From Hydractinia symbiolongicarpus (Eukaryota; Cnidaria; Hydrozoa; Anthoathecata; Hydractiniidae), in assembly GCF_029227915.1 (NCBI RefSeq), contig NC_079883.1:30940001-31004000 (forward strand): a stretch of DNA of 64,000 nucleotides, in the 5' to 3' direction. The position numbers and the translations under genes were made by a program. Every line of letters starts with the position of its first letter. The stretch's first letter is position 1. Below the pieces are notes generated by a model that worked only from the letters and a program-made list of their open reading frames with translations, ran no database searches and had not been told where the DNA came from. Positions 28,405 through 41,322 of the stretch are shown in pieces.

Positions 28405-31400
28405 CGGGCCAAGCCCGACATTTACGGGAAATCGCGGTTTTTCGTTTGCCGGCGATTAAACTTCTTTTATTCAGTGTCTCATCAAAAATAAAAACATTTT
28501 TGAAAACTACAAGTCTTATGCGTTTTAGTGGTGAAAAGATAATTTTGAGTTTTGAAAATGAGTTTACTCACAGGGTACTTTCTTTGTATACATTCGACTA
28601 CACGGGCCAAGCCCGGGATTTACGGGAAATCGCAGGTTATCGTTTGCTGGCGATTAAGCCACTTTCACTAAGCGTCTCATCAAAAATGAAAACATTTCTG
28701 AAAACTACAAGTCTCATGCGTTTTAGTGGTGAAAAAATAATTTAAAAAATCGTTCGGGAACTGAGTTTACTCCCTGGGTACTTTCTTTGTATACTTTTGA
28801 CTATACGGGCCGAGTCCGGGATTTACGGGAAGTCGCGGGTTTTTGTTTGCCGGCGATTAAACTTCTTTTATTCAGCGTCTTATCAAAAATGAAAACATTT
28901 TTAAAAACTAAAAGTCTCATGGGCTTTAGTGGTGAAATAATAATTTAAAAAATCCTTCGGGAAATGAGTTTACACCCTGGGTACTTTTTTGTATACTTTT
29001 GCGTATACGGGCCGAGTCTGGGGTTTACGGGAAATGGCGGGTTTTCGTTTGCCGGCGATTAAACTTCTTTTATTCAGCTTCTCATCAAAAATGAAAACAT
29101 TTTTAAAAACTACAAGTCTCATGGGCTTTAGTGGTGAAATAAAAATTTAAAAAATCGTTCTGGAAATGAGTTTACACCCTGGGTACTTTCTTTGTACACT
29201 TTTGACTATCCGGGCCGAGTCCGGGATTTACGGGAAGTCGCAGGTTTTCGTTTGCCGGCGATTAAACTTCTTTTATTCAGCGTCTCCTCAAAAATGAAAA
29301 CATTTTTAAAAACTACAAGTCTCATGCGTTTTAGTGGTGAAAAAATAATTTAAAAAATCGTTCGGGAAATGAGTTTACTCCCTGGGTACTTTCTTTGTAT
29401 ACTTTTGATTATACGGGCCGAGTCCGGGGTTTACGGGAAATGGCGGGTTTTCGTTTGCCGGCGATTAAACTTCTTTTATTCAGCGTCTCATCAAAAATGA
29501 AAACATTTTTGAAAACTACAAGTCTCATGCGTTTTAGTGGTGAAAAGATAATTTAAAAAATCGCTCGGGAAATGAGTTTATTCCCTGGGTACTTTTTTGT
29601 ATACTTTTGACTATACGGGCCGAGTCCGGGATTTACGGGAAATCGCAGGTTTTCGTTTGCCGGCGATTAAACTTCTTTTATTCAGCGTCTCATCAAAAAT
29701 GAAAACATTTTTGAAAACTACAAGTCTCATGCGTTTTAGTGGTGAAAAAATAAATTAAAAAATCGTTGGGGAAATGAGTTTACTCCCTGGGCACTTTCTT
29801 TGTATACTTTTGACTATACGGGCCAAGCCCGGGATTTACGGGAAATCGCGGGTTTTCGTTTGCCGGCGTTGAAACTTCTTTTATTCAGCGTCTCATCAAA
29901 AATGAAAACAATTTTGAAAACTACAAGTCTTATGCGTTTTAGTGGTGAAAAGATAATTTAAAAAATCGTTCTGGAAATGAGTTTACTGACAGGGTACTTT
30001 TTTTGTATACATTCGACTATATGGGCCAAGCCCGGGATTTACGGGAAATCGCGGGTTTTTGTTTGCCGGCGATTAAACCTCTTTCATTAAGCGTCTTATC
30101 AAAAATGAACACATTTTTGAAAACTACAAGTCTTATGCGTTTTAGTGGTGAAAAGATAATTTAAAAAATCGTTCTGGAAATGAGTTTACTCACAGGGTAC
30201 TTTTTTTGTATACATTCGACTATATGGGCCAAGCCCGGGATTTACGGGAAATCGCGGGTTTTCGTTTGCCGGCGATTAAACCTCTTTCATTAAGCGTCTC
30301 ATCAAAAATGAGAACATTTTTGGAAACTACAAGTCTCATGCGTTTTAGTGGTGAAAAAAAATTTTAAAAAATCGTTCGGGAAATGAGTTTACTCCCTGGG
30401 TACTTTCTTTGTATACTTTTGACTATACGGGCCAAGCCCGACATTTACGGGAAATCGCGGTTTTTCGTTTGCCGGCGATTAAACTTCTTTTATTCAGTGT
30501 CTCATCAAAAATGAAAACATTTTTAAAAACTACAAGTCTCATGCGTTTTAGTGGTGAAAAGATAATTTAAAAAATCGTTTTGGAAATGAGTTTACTCACA
30601 GGGTACTTTCTTTGTATACATTCGACTACACGGGCCAAGCCCGGGATTTACGGGAAATCGCGGGTTATCGTTTGCTGGCGATTAAGCCACTTTCACTAAG
30701 CGTCTCATCAAAAATGAAAACATTTCTGAAAACTACAAGTCTCATGCGTTTTAGTGGTGAAAAAATAATTTAAAAAATCGTTCGGGAACTGAGTTTACTC
30801 CCTGGGTACTTTCTTTGTATACTTTTGACTATACGGGCCGAGTCCGGGATTTACAGGAAGTCGCGGGTTTTTGTTTGCCGGCGATTAAACTTCTTTTATT
30901 CAGCGTCTTATCAAAAATGAAAACATTTTTAAAAACTAAAAGTCTCATGGGCTTTAGTGGTGAAATAATAATTTAAAAAATCCTTCGGGAAATGAGTTTA
31001 CACCCTGGGTACTTTCTTTGTATACTTTTGCGTATACGGGCCGAGTCTGGGGTTTACGGGAAATGGCGGGTTTTCGTTTGCCGGCGATTAAACTTCTTTT
31101 ATTCAGCGTCTCATCAAAAATGAAAACATTTTTAAAAACTACAAGTCTCATGGGCTTTAGTGGTGAAATAAAAATTTAAAAAATCGTTCTGGAAATGAGT
31201 TTACACCCTGGGTACTTTCTTTGTACACTTTTGACTATACGGGCCGAGTCCGGGATTTACGGGAAGTCGCAGGTTTTCGTTTGCCGGCGATTAAACTTCT
31301 TTTATTCAGCGTCTCATCAAAAATGAAAACATTTTTGAAAACTACAAGTCTCATGCGTTTTAGTGGTGAAAAAATAATTTAAAAAATCGTTCGGGAAATG

Positions 31401-32255
31401 AGTTTACTCCCTGGGTACTTTCTTTGTATACTTTTGATTATACGGGCCGAGTCCGGGGTTTACGGGAAATGGCGGGTTTTCGTTTGCCGGCGATTAAACT
31501 TCTTTTATTCAGCGTCTCATCAAAAATGAAAACATTTTTGAAAACTACAAGTCTCATGCGTTTTAGTGGTAAAAAGATAATTTAAAAAATCGCTCGGGAA
31601 ATGAGTTTACTCCCTGGGCACTTTCTTTGTATACTTTTGACTATACGGGCCAAGCCCGGGATTTACGGGAAATCGCGGGTTTTCGTTTGCCGGCGTTGAA
31701 ACTTCTTTTATTCAGCGTCTCATCAAAAATGAGAACAATTTTGAAACCTACAAGTCTTATGCGTTTTAGTGGTGAAAAAATAATTTAAAAAATCGTTCGG
31801 GAAATGAGTTTACTCCCTGGGTACTTTCTTTGTATACTTTTGATTATACGGGCCTAGTCCGGGGTTTACGGGAAATGGCGGGTTTTCGTTTGCCGGCGAT
31901 TAAACTTCTTTTATTCAGCGTCTCATCAAAAATGAAAACATTTTTGAAAACTACAAGTCTCATGCGTTTTAGTGGTGAAAAGATAATTTAAAAAATCGCT
32001 CGGGAAATGAGTTTACTCCCTGGGCACTTTCTTTGTATACTTTTGACTATACGGGCCAAGCCCGGGATTTACGGGAAATCGCGGGTTTTCGTTTGCCGGC
32101 GTTGAAACTTCTTTTATTCAGCTTCTCATCAAAAATGAGAACAATTTTGAAACCTACAAGTCTTATGCGTTTTAGTGGTGAAAAGATTATTTAAAAAATC
32201 GTTCTGGAAATGAGTTTACTCACAGGGTACTTTTTTTGTATACATTCGACTATAT

Positions 32256-32292
32256 CACGGCTGTTTCAGAGCGGAAACTAAGACTGCGCATG
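32256..32292 (+). repeat. Left terminal inverted repeat, copy 2
   Basis: Outer block CACGGCTGTTTCAG at 32256-32269, spacer AGC, inner block at 32273-32292, as in copy 1. Confidence 0.9.
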
Positions 32293-33083
32293 CGTCAATA
32301 ATTACGGCCACGTTGAGGCGCAAGATGGCGGGCGCAAATAAAAACAATCATGATAAATAAGTAACTAACTTTTTGAAATCGCTTTTGCATGATAGAATCT
32401 ATTTCAGTGGATTTAATTTAGTTTTTTAAAGCATTTCAACACGCTGGAAGCTAAATCTTTCTTTTACCTTTGCGACAAGCATGCTGTTGGAGTAATACTG
32501 TGGCAGTTTTGAAGGCATACTTTTTTTTGTTAAAATTAACATGGCAACTTGTTCCAACTAATTTTTGGTTTTGTGGACGTTGCGAAGTTATGTGGCTGGT
32601 GTATTATATATTTTTGGAAAGCTGAAAGGCTCATCTACAAGGTAAGAAAAACGAAAAAACTGTATCAGTACTTCTGAAAGAATGCTAGAGCGCTGAATTC
32701 TGGCAATAAAAGTTAGTGTAAAACCTGAAAATTTTAACTCCCTCTTTGACATAATCTACTGTATGATTTATTGTAGGCATTAAAACTGTTGTAGTTTACT
32801 AAGCTAATATTTCACAGAATAACAACACTAAACAACATTCTATATAAACAATTCTGTAACTCTAAATAAGGTTTCTGCGTCTCATACACTACTAACGTAA
32901 GCTCGACAAAAAGTCAAATAAAAATGAACTATGCATGTAGTAAGCTAATTAACTGTTCAATTCTTTTTCTTTCTAGACCAGCTGATCCACCTTTGAAATA
33001 ATGCAAAGACTAAAGGAGCTTGCAAAGTAATGCTAATATGCAGTTAAAGATATAACTAGCTATCTAAGCTGTAAGTCTAAAAG
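32293..33083. other. Non-coding left flank of the transposon, copy 2
   Basis: Same content as 17135-17925: CAAGATGGCGG at 32321-32331, plus-strand donor at 32642, plus-strand acceptor ending 32976, and minus-strand AATAAA at 32772-32767. No gene is visible. Confidence 0.6.
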
Positions 33084-36000
33084 TTATTCTTCACGTGCAA
33101 TTTTTCTTTTTTTAATTTTTGGTTTTAATTGGCTCGATTCAGGATTTACATTAACAAAATGTTGCTTTAATGTATTTCGTAACCGCTCGACTGGGTTTTT
33201 GATGCAGCTGTACCTGCTCGACATCCTGTTGATTTCATGATGCAAGCTTTCTCCACCTTAAAAATGTTATAATTTGACATTTAAGCTAGCTAGCTACACA
33301 TTTTCTGAAAAATAACACATTTTGGTAAAAAACACAAATTTTGGTGTTACCAGGTTACAAATTTAAGTGGCTGTTTACCTTGTTCGCCATAAAACCCAAA
33401 TCCAACATTCCATTTTGCTATGAACTCAGTGACATGATCTTCAAGCATATGCAGTTTTGGTGAAATATTAACTTTTGGCCAGTTAGTTCGCAGATGCATC
33501 ATGAATTTATTAATTGAAATTTCTAGAATTATGTACTATATGTATATTATTCTTTCTTTTTGTTTTGTTTTTGGCACATGAAATTTTAAAAAAAACTTAT
33601 TTATTATTAAAAAAAGGAACAAGTTTCTCACCTAAAGCCAGTATTTCCTCACATGACAGATATTTTGCCGAATTGTAAATGTTATGAACTTCTGCAAAGT
33701 AAGTAAATAACATGTCGTACTTATCCATTTCTAAATTCACACTGTGAATAAGCTGGTCATCATGCTTTTGTGCTGCAACAATCTCTTTAATGCTGGATGT
33801 TAAATTTTGGATGTTTTCTTTCTATAAGAGCAAGATTGTTTTTTTAATTTTCTTTAAATATGTTATTTTTAAATTGCTACATTATTGTTAGTATTAACAA
33901 ACCTTTAGCAATTTATGTACATGGTTGCCGATAAAACTTTGGCCATGGTAGGCCTGACGTTCAACACCCATTTTTTGCAGCGTTTTATCTATTGAAGAAG
34001 CACAAGGACCAACACCTAAAATAAGATGAACAAACTATTAAACATAGCTTTAGATTGGAGAGAATATAAGGCTTGCATCATAAGATCAGAATGAAAATTA
34101 TAATTTTGGAAAGTTTTTTTTCGGGAATTAAATTTCTTGGAATTTCCAGACAAAAAAACATTTGCGAATATCACAAAAAATTACTTAGGTAATAAAAATG
34201 ATCATACCCACTAAAATTCTTTTGTTGTTTCCCAAGGTTGAGATTTCTAATTCTAATTCTGTGATTTTCTTCTCAGTTTTTATTATACTTTTCTCGTACG
34301 TCAGTATATTTCGTTGTAAGCCACCAGATATTACAAGCCAGTTTAACTGATCTTGCTGGTTTGCTAATTTGGCTTTTTCATCTTCCAGCTTTTGCTGCAA
34401 GTCATTTGTTTCTTTAAGGACTTCGATGTAGTCACCATAATCTGAATCCAGTTCATTGTCTTCTGTTGCCAACAGCAGAGCTATTTTTACATCATAGTCT
34501 TGGCAAGAAGACTCAAACATTTTAAACATCTTTTGATATACACCCAAGGAAATATGAAGACCAGGAATACAGACCTAAAATTAGGTGTTTATATAGATTT
34601 TATTTTGGGATTATTAAATCAACTTGCAGTGGAAAAGCATAAAAATATGATGTATACTTGATCAATAGGTATGTCAAAAAATATGTTGTCAATGACATTA
34701 TAAAATTCTTTCGCATTTTTAGGGCTCCCACCACTTTCACGGAAATCTGCTAAATTTTCTTCAAGTGTCGCCAGTGACCTTTTCTTAAATTTCTTGCGAG
34801 TAAACACTGGGATGTTCATTAGTTTTGAGGTAATGTTGCAAAACAAACAGCTGTGACGCCCTAAACACAAATGTTAAAGTATACATATTTTATTAGAAAC
34901 TTTTAAAAATAAACCATTTTTAACTATGCATTTCCCATATCTGCGTAGTAAAAACCCATTGTTAAACTACAGGAACTTTATGAAGTTGCAAAAAAAGTTC
35001 TGTAAAAATTAATTAATTTTGATTATCAACTAGCAACTTGCCCCAGATCTTAAGTAATTAATATTTACCATTTGCACCAGTTATACCATACATTGCACAC
35101 AGAAATTCGTAGTCGCCATACATAAATACACGGAATATCGACTCTTTATATTTGACTTGTTGCAGCATTTTTATTTGTGGTCAAAAATTAATTAATTTTG
35201 ATTATCAACTAGCAACTTGCCCCAGATCTTAAGTAATTAATATTTACCATTTGCACCAGTTATACCATACATTGCACACAGAAATTCGTAGTCGCCATAC
35301 ATAAATACACGGAATATCGACTCTTTATATTTGACTTGTTGCAGCATTTTTATTTGTGGTCAAAAATTAATTAATTTTGATTATCAACTAGCAACTTGCC
35401 CCAGATCTTAAGTAATTAATATTTACCATTTGCACCAGTTATACCATACATTGCACACAGAAATTCGTAGTCGCCATACATAAATACACGGAATATCGAC
35501 TCTTTATATTTGACTTGTTGCAGCATTTTTATTTGTGGTCGAAACCGTTCAAGGCAGACTCTTAAGTTTGTTCTTGTGTCTTTCCCTAATTTAAAAAAAA
35601 AATATAAAAAATGTTTTGATTTCTACTTTAGATCACTTAGATCATTTCTACTTTAGATCACAATTAGACATCACATGCATAGAATTTTGGAAATTCCAGT
35701 TTTAATTTTTTTTTTTTCATATTTGTAATATATTGCATTAATGTTTGTTACCTTCAAAAATGCTAAACATTATTGTGTTTTCCTTCTTGTTTGGGTTTAG
35801 AACATTGCCTATTTGATATGCCATTTTAAAACTATTTCCTCCATGGTCTCCACCAATTTTAACATGGATCTCATTGTCAGGAATGAAACTATGTTTTACA
35901 AGTAAATTGTGACATTCTAGCTTTTTGAGTTGATACAGAATGTGGCCAACTACATTATACAGATACCCCCAGGGCCTAGGTATAACGGATACCCTGTTTC

Positions 36001-37907
36001 CAACTGATAATTTGGTGAGAGGAGCCAGCTCAACTCTCAGTCCTTGGCCTACCCATTCAGCAGCGACACTTCTTGCTTTTTTTTCTGATTCAATTTTTAT
36101 GTTGAATGTTTTCAACCAACGTGATATTTCACGTAGTTGATTCCATGGCATGTTTAAATTTGATTTCATTGCTGTGATGTGATTGGCTGGAATAATGACT
36201 TCTGTACCCAAATTTTTAATGATAGTATTTCTGTCACTTTCTTCCATAGACTTTAGCAGTGCTGTGGTCTGTTTTGTGACAGATTGGGTTTCTTCACCAG
36301 ACATCAGATGGATTAACTCCTTGGCTGTATTTGCTCTTTTCCGCACATTCCTTTCACATGTTTCATCAGAAGACTTGCGAGGAATTCTAATGGGTGTTAT
36401 TGTCAATGGCTAAAATATGGAACATATGTTATTAATTTGTTTTATGTAAAATGTAATATTACTATTAAAATTATCATATTGTTACAGACAATTATGTGTA
36501 CATTATTTTTAATATAACATAGCATAGTTTTGTATTTTTGTATAAAGTAGTTATACACATTTTTTATATAAGATCACTTAACGATGTAGACGCCTTAGCA
36601 TTTAGGGTGGGCACATCAAAATTTTAGTAAATCTCCTAATATATAGAATGGTTTTTATTGACCCCCAAAACTTCCTATATTCTGTGACCCCTCTAGCCAC
36701 TTACTTATATTTATTATTATTTTTAATTATTTACTCTGAACATTTTAAAATTTGTCTTGTTCTTATTATGGCTTGTTTTTTGTATAAAAAATGTGTATAA
36801 GAAACATTTCACTGGAATTGTAAAAAAATGATAACCTAGGTATGCACATATATAGACATATACAAAAGCAACTTATTTTCAGTTTTGATTTCAGCCTTAA
36901 AATTGCTAAGATCAAAATTTTTTGCTTTATCAGCCGTTTGAAAATCAGTTGCTTGTTAAAAAAAGTCAATGTCAAATCACTTTTACTGAGTCCACTCCAT
37001 ACATAAGTAATCTTACTTGTGAACTTCCACTGGGCAATTGGACAGTTTTATTCGGCAAGTTTGACTGCTGCATTTTTATTCCAACCACATGAGCAATGCA
37101 TTCTTCTACCTTTTTCGGTACAGGCTTGGAAGGGCTCAACTGCATCATCTCTAGTGTTGTAAATGACAATGCTGGAGAGCATGTGTGCGATTGTGCAGAC
37201 AGCAGTTTAAATGAACAACCACATGTTCCCTTGACAACTCGTGTGTTTAAAATCCTGGAAATGCACAAACCAGGCGAGACATCCCCGGGTGTTGTTGGGA
37301 TGCTGCAGGTGGGACATCTATTTGAATTTTCCAACCAATTTGTTAAACACAAGGCACAAAACACGTGGTTACATTGGTTTATCATTAATGGCCTTTTTAA
37401 AATATTGCTACACAAAGCACAAATCAGATGTTCCCAGTTGCCTTCACTGATATTTATGTCTGAGAGAACGTTTCCACTATAGTCAAAAAGTTCAGAGGTT
37501 TTTCTGTAAATTTTATTAAGTTCTAGGGGTGTCCAAGTTTTTTCTGCGGAATCCACAGCTTTGTGTGTTGGGTTACCACCGCCCCTTCTTTTCATAGGTT
37601 TGCCACCTCTCTTTTTTTGTGCACTTAATATGCATGTTTTGCACTCGGTGTCTTTATGTGTATACCATTTAACAGGCACAATAGCGGTAGCTGAGTCACG
37701 TTTTAGGACATTACTTATTGTAGCAAAGCACGAGTGACAGAATTTTTTTGGGTGAATGCCTGCCCGATCAGAATAAAAATCAGCTCTGAAAATACTGTCC
37801 AAGTTCTTTATGTGCTCTTGGACAATATGTGATCGTCCAGGCAGAGTGTTTCCACATATTCGACACAGCTTGTTCAACCGAGCTAGGTGTAAATCCCCAG
37901 TAGCCAT
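33084..37907 (-). CDS. RAG1-like transposase with N-terminal RING finger, nine exons, copy 2
   Basis: Exons in coding order: 37907-37017, 36409-35752, 35585-35427, 34860-34658, 34574-34208, 34015-33903, 33821-33632, 33522-33379, 33256-33084, again 2898 bp and 965 residues. The large exons give the same amino acid sequence as copy 1, and the small exons and splice sites read the same. Residue numbers and domains are therefore those given for the first copy: RING 163-201, D485, D555, C574/C577, H885/H890, E911. Two identical intact genes 15 kb apart are more likely the result of recent duplication than of selection. Which copy, if any, is expressed inside the satellite cannot be told from the sequence. 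Confidence 0.85.
35004..35540 (-). repeat. 179-bp tandem triplication across the exon 3/intron 3 border, copy 2
   Basis: Units 35004-35182, 35183-35361 and 35362-35540, matching 19846-20382. Presence in both copies shows the triplication is older than the 15-kb segmental duplication. Confidence 0.95.
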
Positions 37908-38340
37908 CTTGAACTTTAACAAAAATTTTGAAAAAAAAGTACCTAATGTTTGATACAATATCAATTCGTAATGTACTGATACACCTACAGTTCTTTTTTT
38001 ATTCGTATCTCGTAACTATCTTGGAATGATTTTTATAAAAATTATCTGTGGGATAACTTCGTATCTGAAAATATTTTGCTTTAAGTTGGCATGGTGTCCA
38101 CAGTCTTCAAAATGGAGGTTGAAAGTTTTTGTTTTGTTTTAGCTAGGCAACAAGCGAATAGCTTTGTATTTGAATTAATCTTATTGGTATAGGACTATAT
38201 TTTATTTAAACCACTTAGTTTCCAGTCCTTAAGTTGGTTTATGTGATTAAAATGCCTATTAAACCTGGTGCTAGCTACCCTAAAATTTGTTTACTTTTAA
38301 GCGCAACTCGCCCCAGTCCTTATTTTAAATTTTTTTTTGA
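37908..38340 (-). promoter_or_regulatory. 5' flank of the transposase gene, copy 2
   Basis: Same as 22750-23182; presumed promoter and 5' untranslated region, with no motif fixed by eye. Confidence 0.45.
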
Positions 38341-38387
38341 CATGCGCAGTCTGAGTTTCCGAAATCTCGCTAGCTGAAACAGCCGTG
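38341..38387 (-). repeat. Right terminal inverted repeat, copy 2
   Basis: Outer block at 38374-38387, 13-bp spacer, inner block at 38341-38360, as in copy 1. Confidence 0.9.
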
Positions 38388-39698
38388 ATATGGGCCAAGC
38401 CCGGGATTTACGGGAAATCGCGGGTTTTTGTTTGCCGGCGATTAAACCTCTTTCATTAAGCGTCTTATCAAAAATGAACACATTTTTGGAAACTACAAGT
38501 CTCATGCGTTTTAGTGGTGAAAAAATTTTTTAAAAAATCGTTTGGGAAATGAGTTTACTCCATGGATATTTTCTTGGTATACTTTTGACTATACGGGCCA
38601 AGGCCGACATTTACGGGAAATCGCGGTTTTTCGTTTGCCGGCGATTAAACTTCTTTTATTTAGTGTCTCATCAAAAATGAAAACATTTTTGAAAACTACA
38701 AGTCTCATGCGTTTTAGTGGTGAAAAGATAAATTAAAAAATCGTTTTGGAAATGAGTTTACTCACAGGGTACTTTCTTTGTATACATTCGACTACACGGG
38801 CCAAGCCCGGGATTTACGGGAAATCGCGGGTTATCGTTTGCTGGCGATTAAGCCACTTTCACTAAGCGTCTCATCAAAAATGAAAACATTTCTGAAAACT
38901 ACAAGTCTCATGCGTTTTAGTGGTGAATAAATAATTTAAAAAATCGTTCGGGAAATGAGTTTACTCCCTGGATACTTTCTTTGTATACTTTTGACTATAC
39001 GGGCCGAGTCCGGGATTTACGGGAAGTCGCGGTTTTTTGTTTGCCGGCGATTAAAATTCTTTTATTCAGCGTCTTATCAAAAATGAAAACATTTTTAAAA
39101 ACTACAAGTCTCATGGGCTTTAGTGGTGAAATAATAATTTAAAAAATCGTTCGGGAAATGAGTTTACACCCTGGGTACTTTCTTTGTATACTTTTGCGTA
39201 TACGGGCCGAGTCTGGGGTTTACGGGAAATGGCGGGTTTTCGTTTGCCGGCGATTAAACTTCTTTTATTCAGCGTCTCACCAAAAATGAAAACATTTTTA
39301 AAAACTACAAGTCTCATGGGCTTTAGTGGTGAAATAATAATTTAAAAAATCGTTCTGGAAATGAGTTTACACCCTGGGTACTTTCTTTGTACACTTTTGA
39401 CTATACGGGCCGAGTCCGGTATTTACGGGAAGTCGCAGGTTTTCGTTTGCCGGCGATTAAACTTCTTTTATTCAGCGTCTCATCAAAAATGAAAACATTT
39501 TTGAAAACTACAAGTCTCATGCGTTTTAGTGGTGAAAAAATAATTTAAAAAATCGTTCGGGAAATGAGTTTACTCCCTGGGTACTTTCTTTGTATACTTT
39601 TGATTATACGGGCCGAGTCCGGGGTTTACGGGAAATGGCGGGTTTTCGTTTGCCGGCGATAAAACTTCTTTTATTCAGCGTCTCATCAAAAATGAAAA

Positions 39699-41322
39699 CA
39701 TTTTTGAAAACCACAAGTCTCATGCGTTTTAGTGGTGAAAAAATAATATAAAAAATCGTTCGGGAAGTGAGTTTACTCCCTGGGTACTTTCTTTGTATAC
39801 TTTTGACTATACGGGCCAAACCCGGGATTTACGGGAAATGGCGGGTTTTCGTTTGCCGGCGATTAAACTTCTTTTATTCAGCGTCTCATCAAAAATGAAA
39901 ACATTTTTGAAAACCACAAGTCTCATGCGTTTTAGTGGTGAAAAAATAATATAAAAAATCGTTCGGGAAATGAGTTTACACTCTGGGTACTTTCTTTGTA
40001 TACTTTTGAGTATACGGGCCGAGTCAGGGATTTACGGGAAATCGCAGGTTTTCGTTTGCCGGCGATTAAACTTCCTTCATTCAGCGTCTCATCAAAAATG
40101 AAAACATTTTAGAAAACTACAAGTCTCATGCGTTTTAGTGGTGAAAAAATAATTTAAAAAATCGTTCGGGAAATGAGTTTACTCCCTGGATACTTTCTAT
40201 ATATACTTTTGATTATACGAGCCGAGTCCGGGGTTTACGGGAAATGGCGGGTTTTCGTTTGCCGGGGATTAAACTTCTTTTATTCAGCGTCTCATCAAAA
40301 ATGAAAACATTTTGAAAAACTACAAGTTCCATGGGCTTTAGTGGTGAAATAATAATTTAAAAAATCGTTCTGGAAATGAGTTTACACCCTGGGTACTTTC
40401 TTTGTACACTTTTGACTATACGGGCCGAGTCCGAGATTTACGGGAAGTCGCAGATTTTCGTTTACCGGCGATTAAACTTCTTTTATTCAGCGTCTCATCA
40501 AAAATGAAAACATTTTTGAAAACCACAAGTCTCATGCGTTTTAGTGGTGAAAAAATAATATAAAAAATCGTTCGGGAAGTGAGTTTACTCCCTGGGTACT
40601 TTCTTTGTATACTTTTGACTATACGGGCCAAACCCGGGATTTACGGGAAATGGCGGGTTTTCGTTTGCCGGCGATTAAACTTCTTTTATTCAGTGTCTCA
40701 TCAAAAATGAAAACATTTTTGAAAACTACAAGTCTCATGCGTTTTAGTGGTGAAAAAATAATATAAAAAATCGTTCGGGAAATGAGTTTACACTCTGGGT
40801 ACTTTCTTTGTATACTTTTGAGTATACGGGCCGAGTCAGGGATTTACGGGAAATCGCAGGTTTTCGTTTGCCGGCGATTAAACTTCCTTCATTCAGCGTC
40901 TCATCAAAAATGAAAACATTTTAGAAAACTACAAGTCTCATGCGTTTTAGTGGTGAAAAAATAATTTAAAAAATCGTTCGGGAAATGAGTTTACTCCCTG
41001 GATACTTTCTATATATACTTTTGATTATACGAGCCGAGTCCGGGGTTTACGGGAAATGGCGGGTTTTCGTTTGCCGGGGATTAAACTTCTTTTATTCAGC
41101 GTCTCATCAAAAATGAAAACATTTTGAAAAACTACAAGTTCCATGGGCTTTAGTGGTGAAATAATAATTTAAAAAATCGTTCTGGAAATGAGTTTACACC
41201 CTGGGTACTTTCTTTGTACACTTTTGACTATACGGGCCGAGTCCGAGATTTACGGGAAGTCGCAGATTTTCGTTTACCGGCGATTAAACTTCTTTTATTC
41301 AGCGTCTCATCAAAAATGAAAA
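39699..41322. repeat. 812-bp higher-order repeat, segmental copy
   Basis: The 15,158-bp-offset counterpart of the 4-monomer tandem repeat at 24541-26164, with the same CTATATATACTTTTG and ACACTCTGGGTAC variants. Confidence 0.78.

Larger units (their letters stand above)
14300..29457. repeat. Tandem segmental duplication, copy 1 (15,158 bp)
   Basis: This stretch of satellite, transposon and satellite recurs next door at an offset of 15,158 bp. The left limit is set by differences: up to about 14175 the sequence disagrees with the +15158 position (for example TTTCAGTGG against TTTTAGTGG), while from about 14.3 kb on it agrees. The satellite just before the right end (28.58-29.46 kb) matches the end of copy 2 (43.74-44.6 kb), including rare variants such as CTATCCGGGCC and TCTCCTCAAAAATG. 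That is the expected arrangement for a direct tandem duplication. The boundary is uncertain by about 150 bp. Confidence 0.85.
23230..32255. repeat. Satellite array block B, ~203-bp monomer
   Basis: Resumes in the same monomer that the transposon interrupted and runs about 9.0 kb (~44 monomers) to the second transposon copy. Composition and landmarks are as in block A, with a few local features noted separately: an 812-bp tandem repeat and an out-of-register junction at 27507. At 28543-28560 the usual linker is replaced by ATTTTGAGTTTTGAAAATG, which joins frames of adjacent monomers into a 119-codon open frame at 28386-28745. I regard this as chance. Confidence 0.96.
32256..38387 (-). mobile_element. 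RAG1-like (N-RAG-TP/Chapaev-related) DNA transposon, copy 2
   Basis: The same 6,132-bp element as at 17098-23229, with the same flanking ATAT (32252-32255 and 38388-38391), ends and gene, in the same satellite position. I noticed no base difference from copy 1 inside the element. Because satellite on both sides matches at the same 15,158-bp offset, this copy arose by segmental duplication and not by a second transposition. Confidence 0.9.
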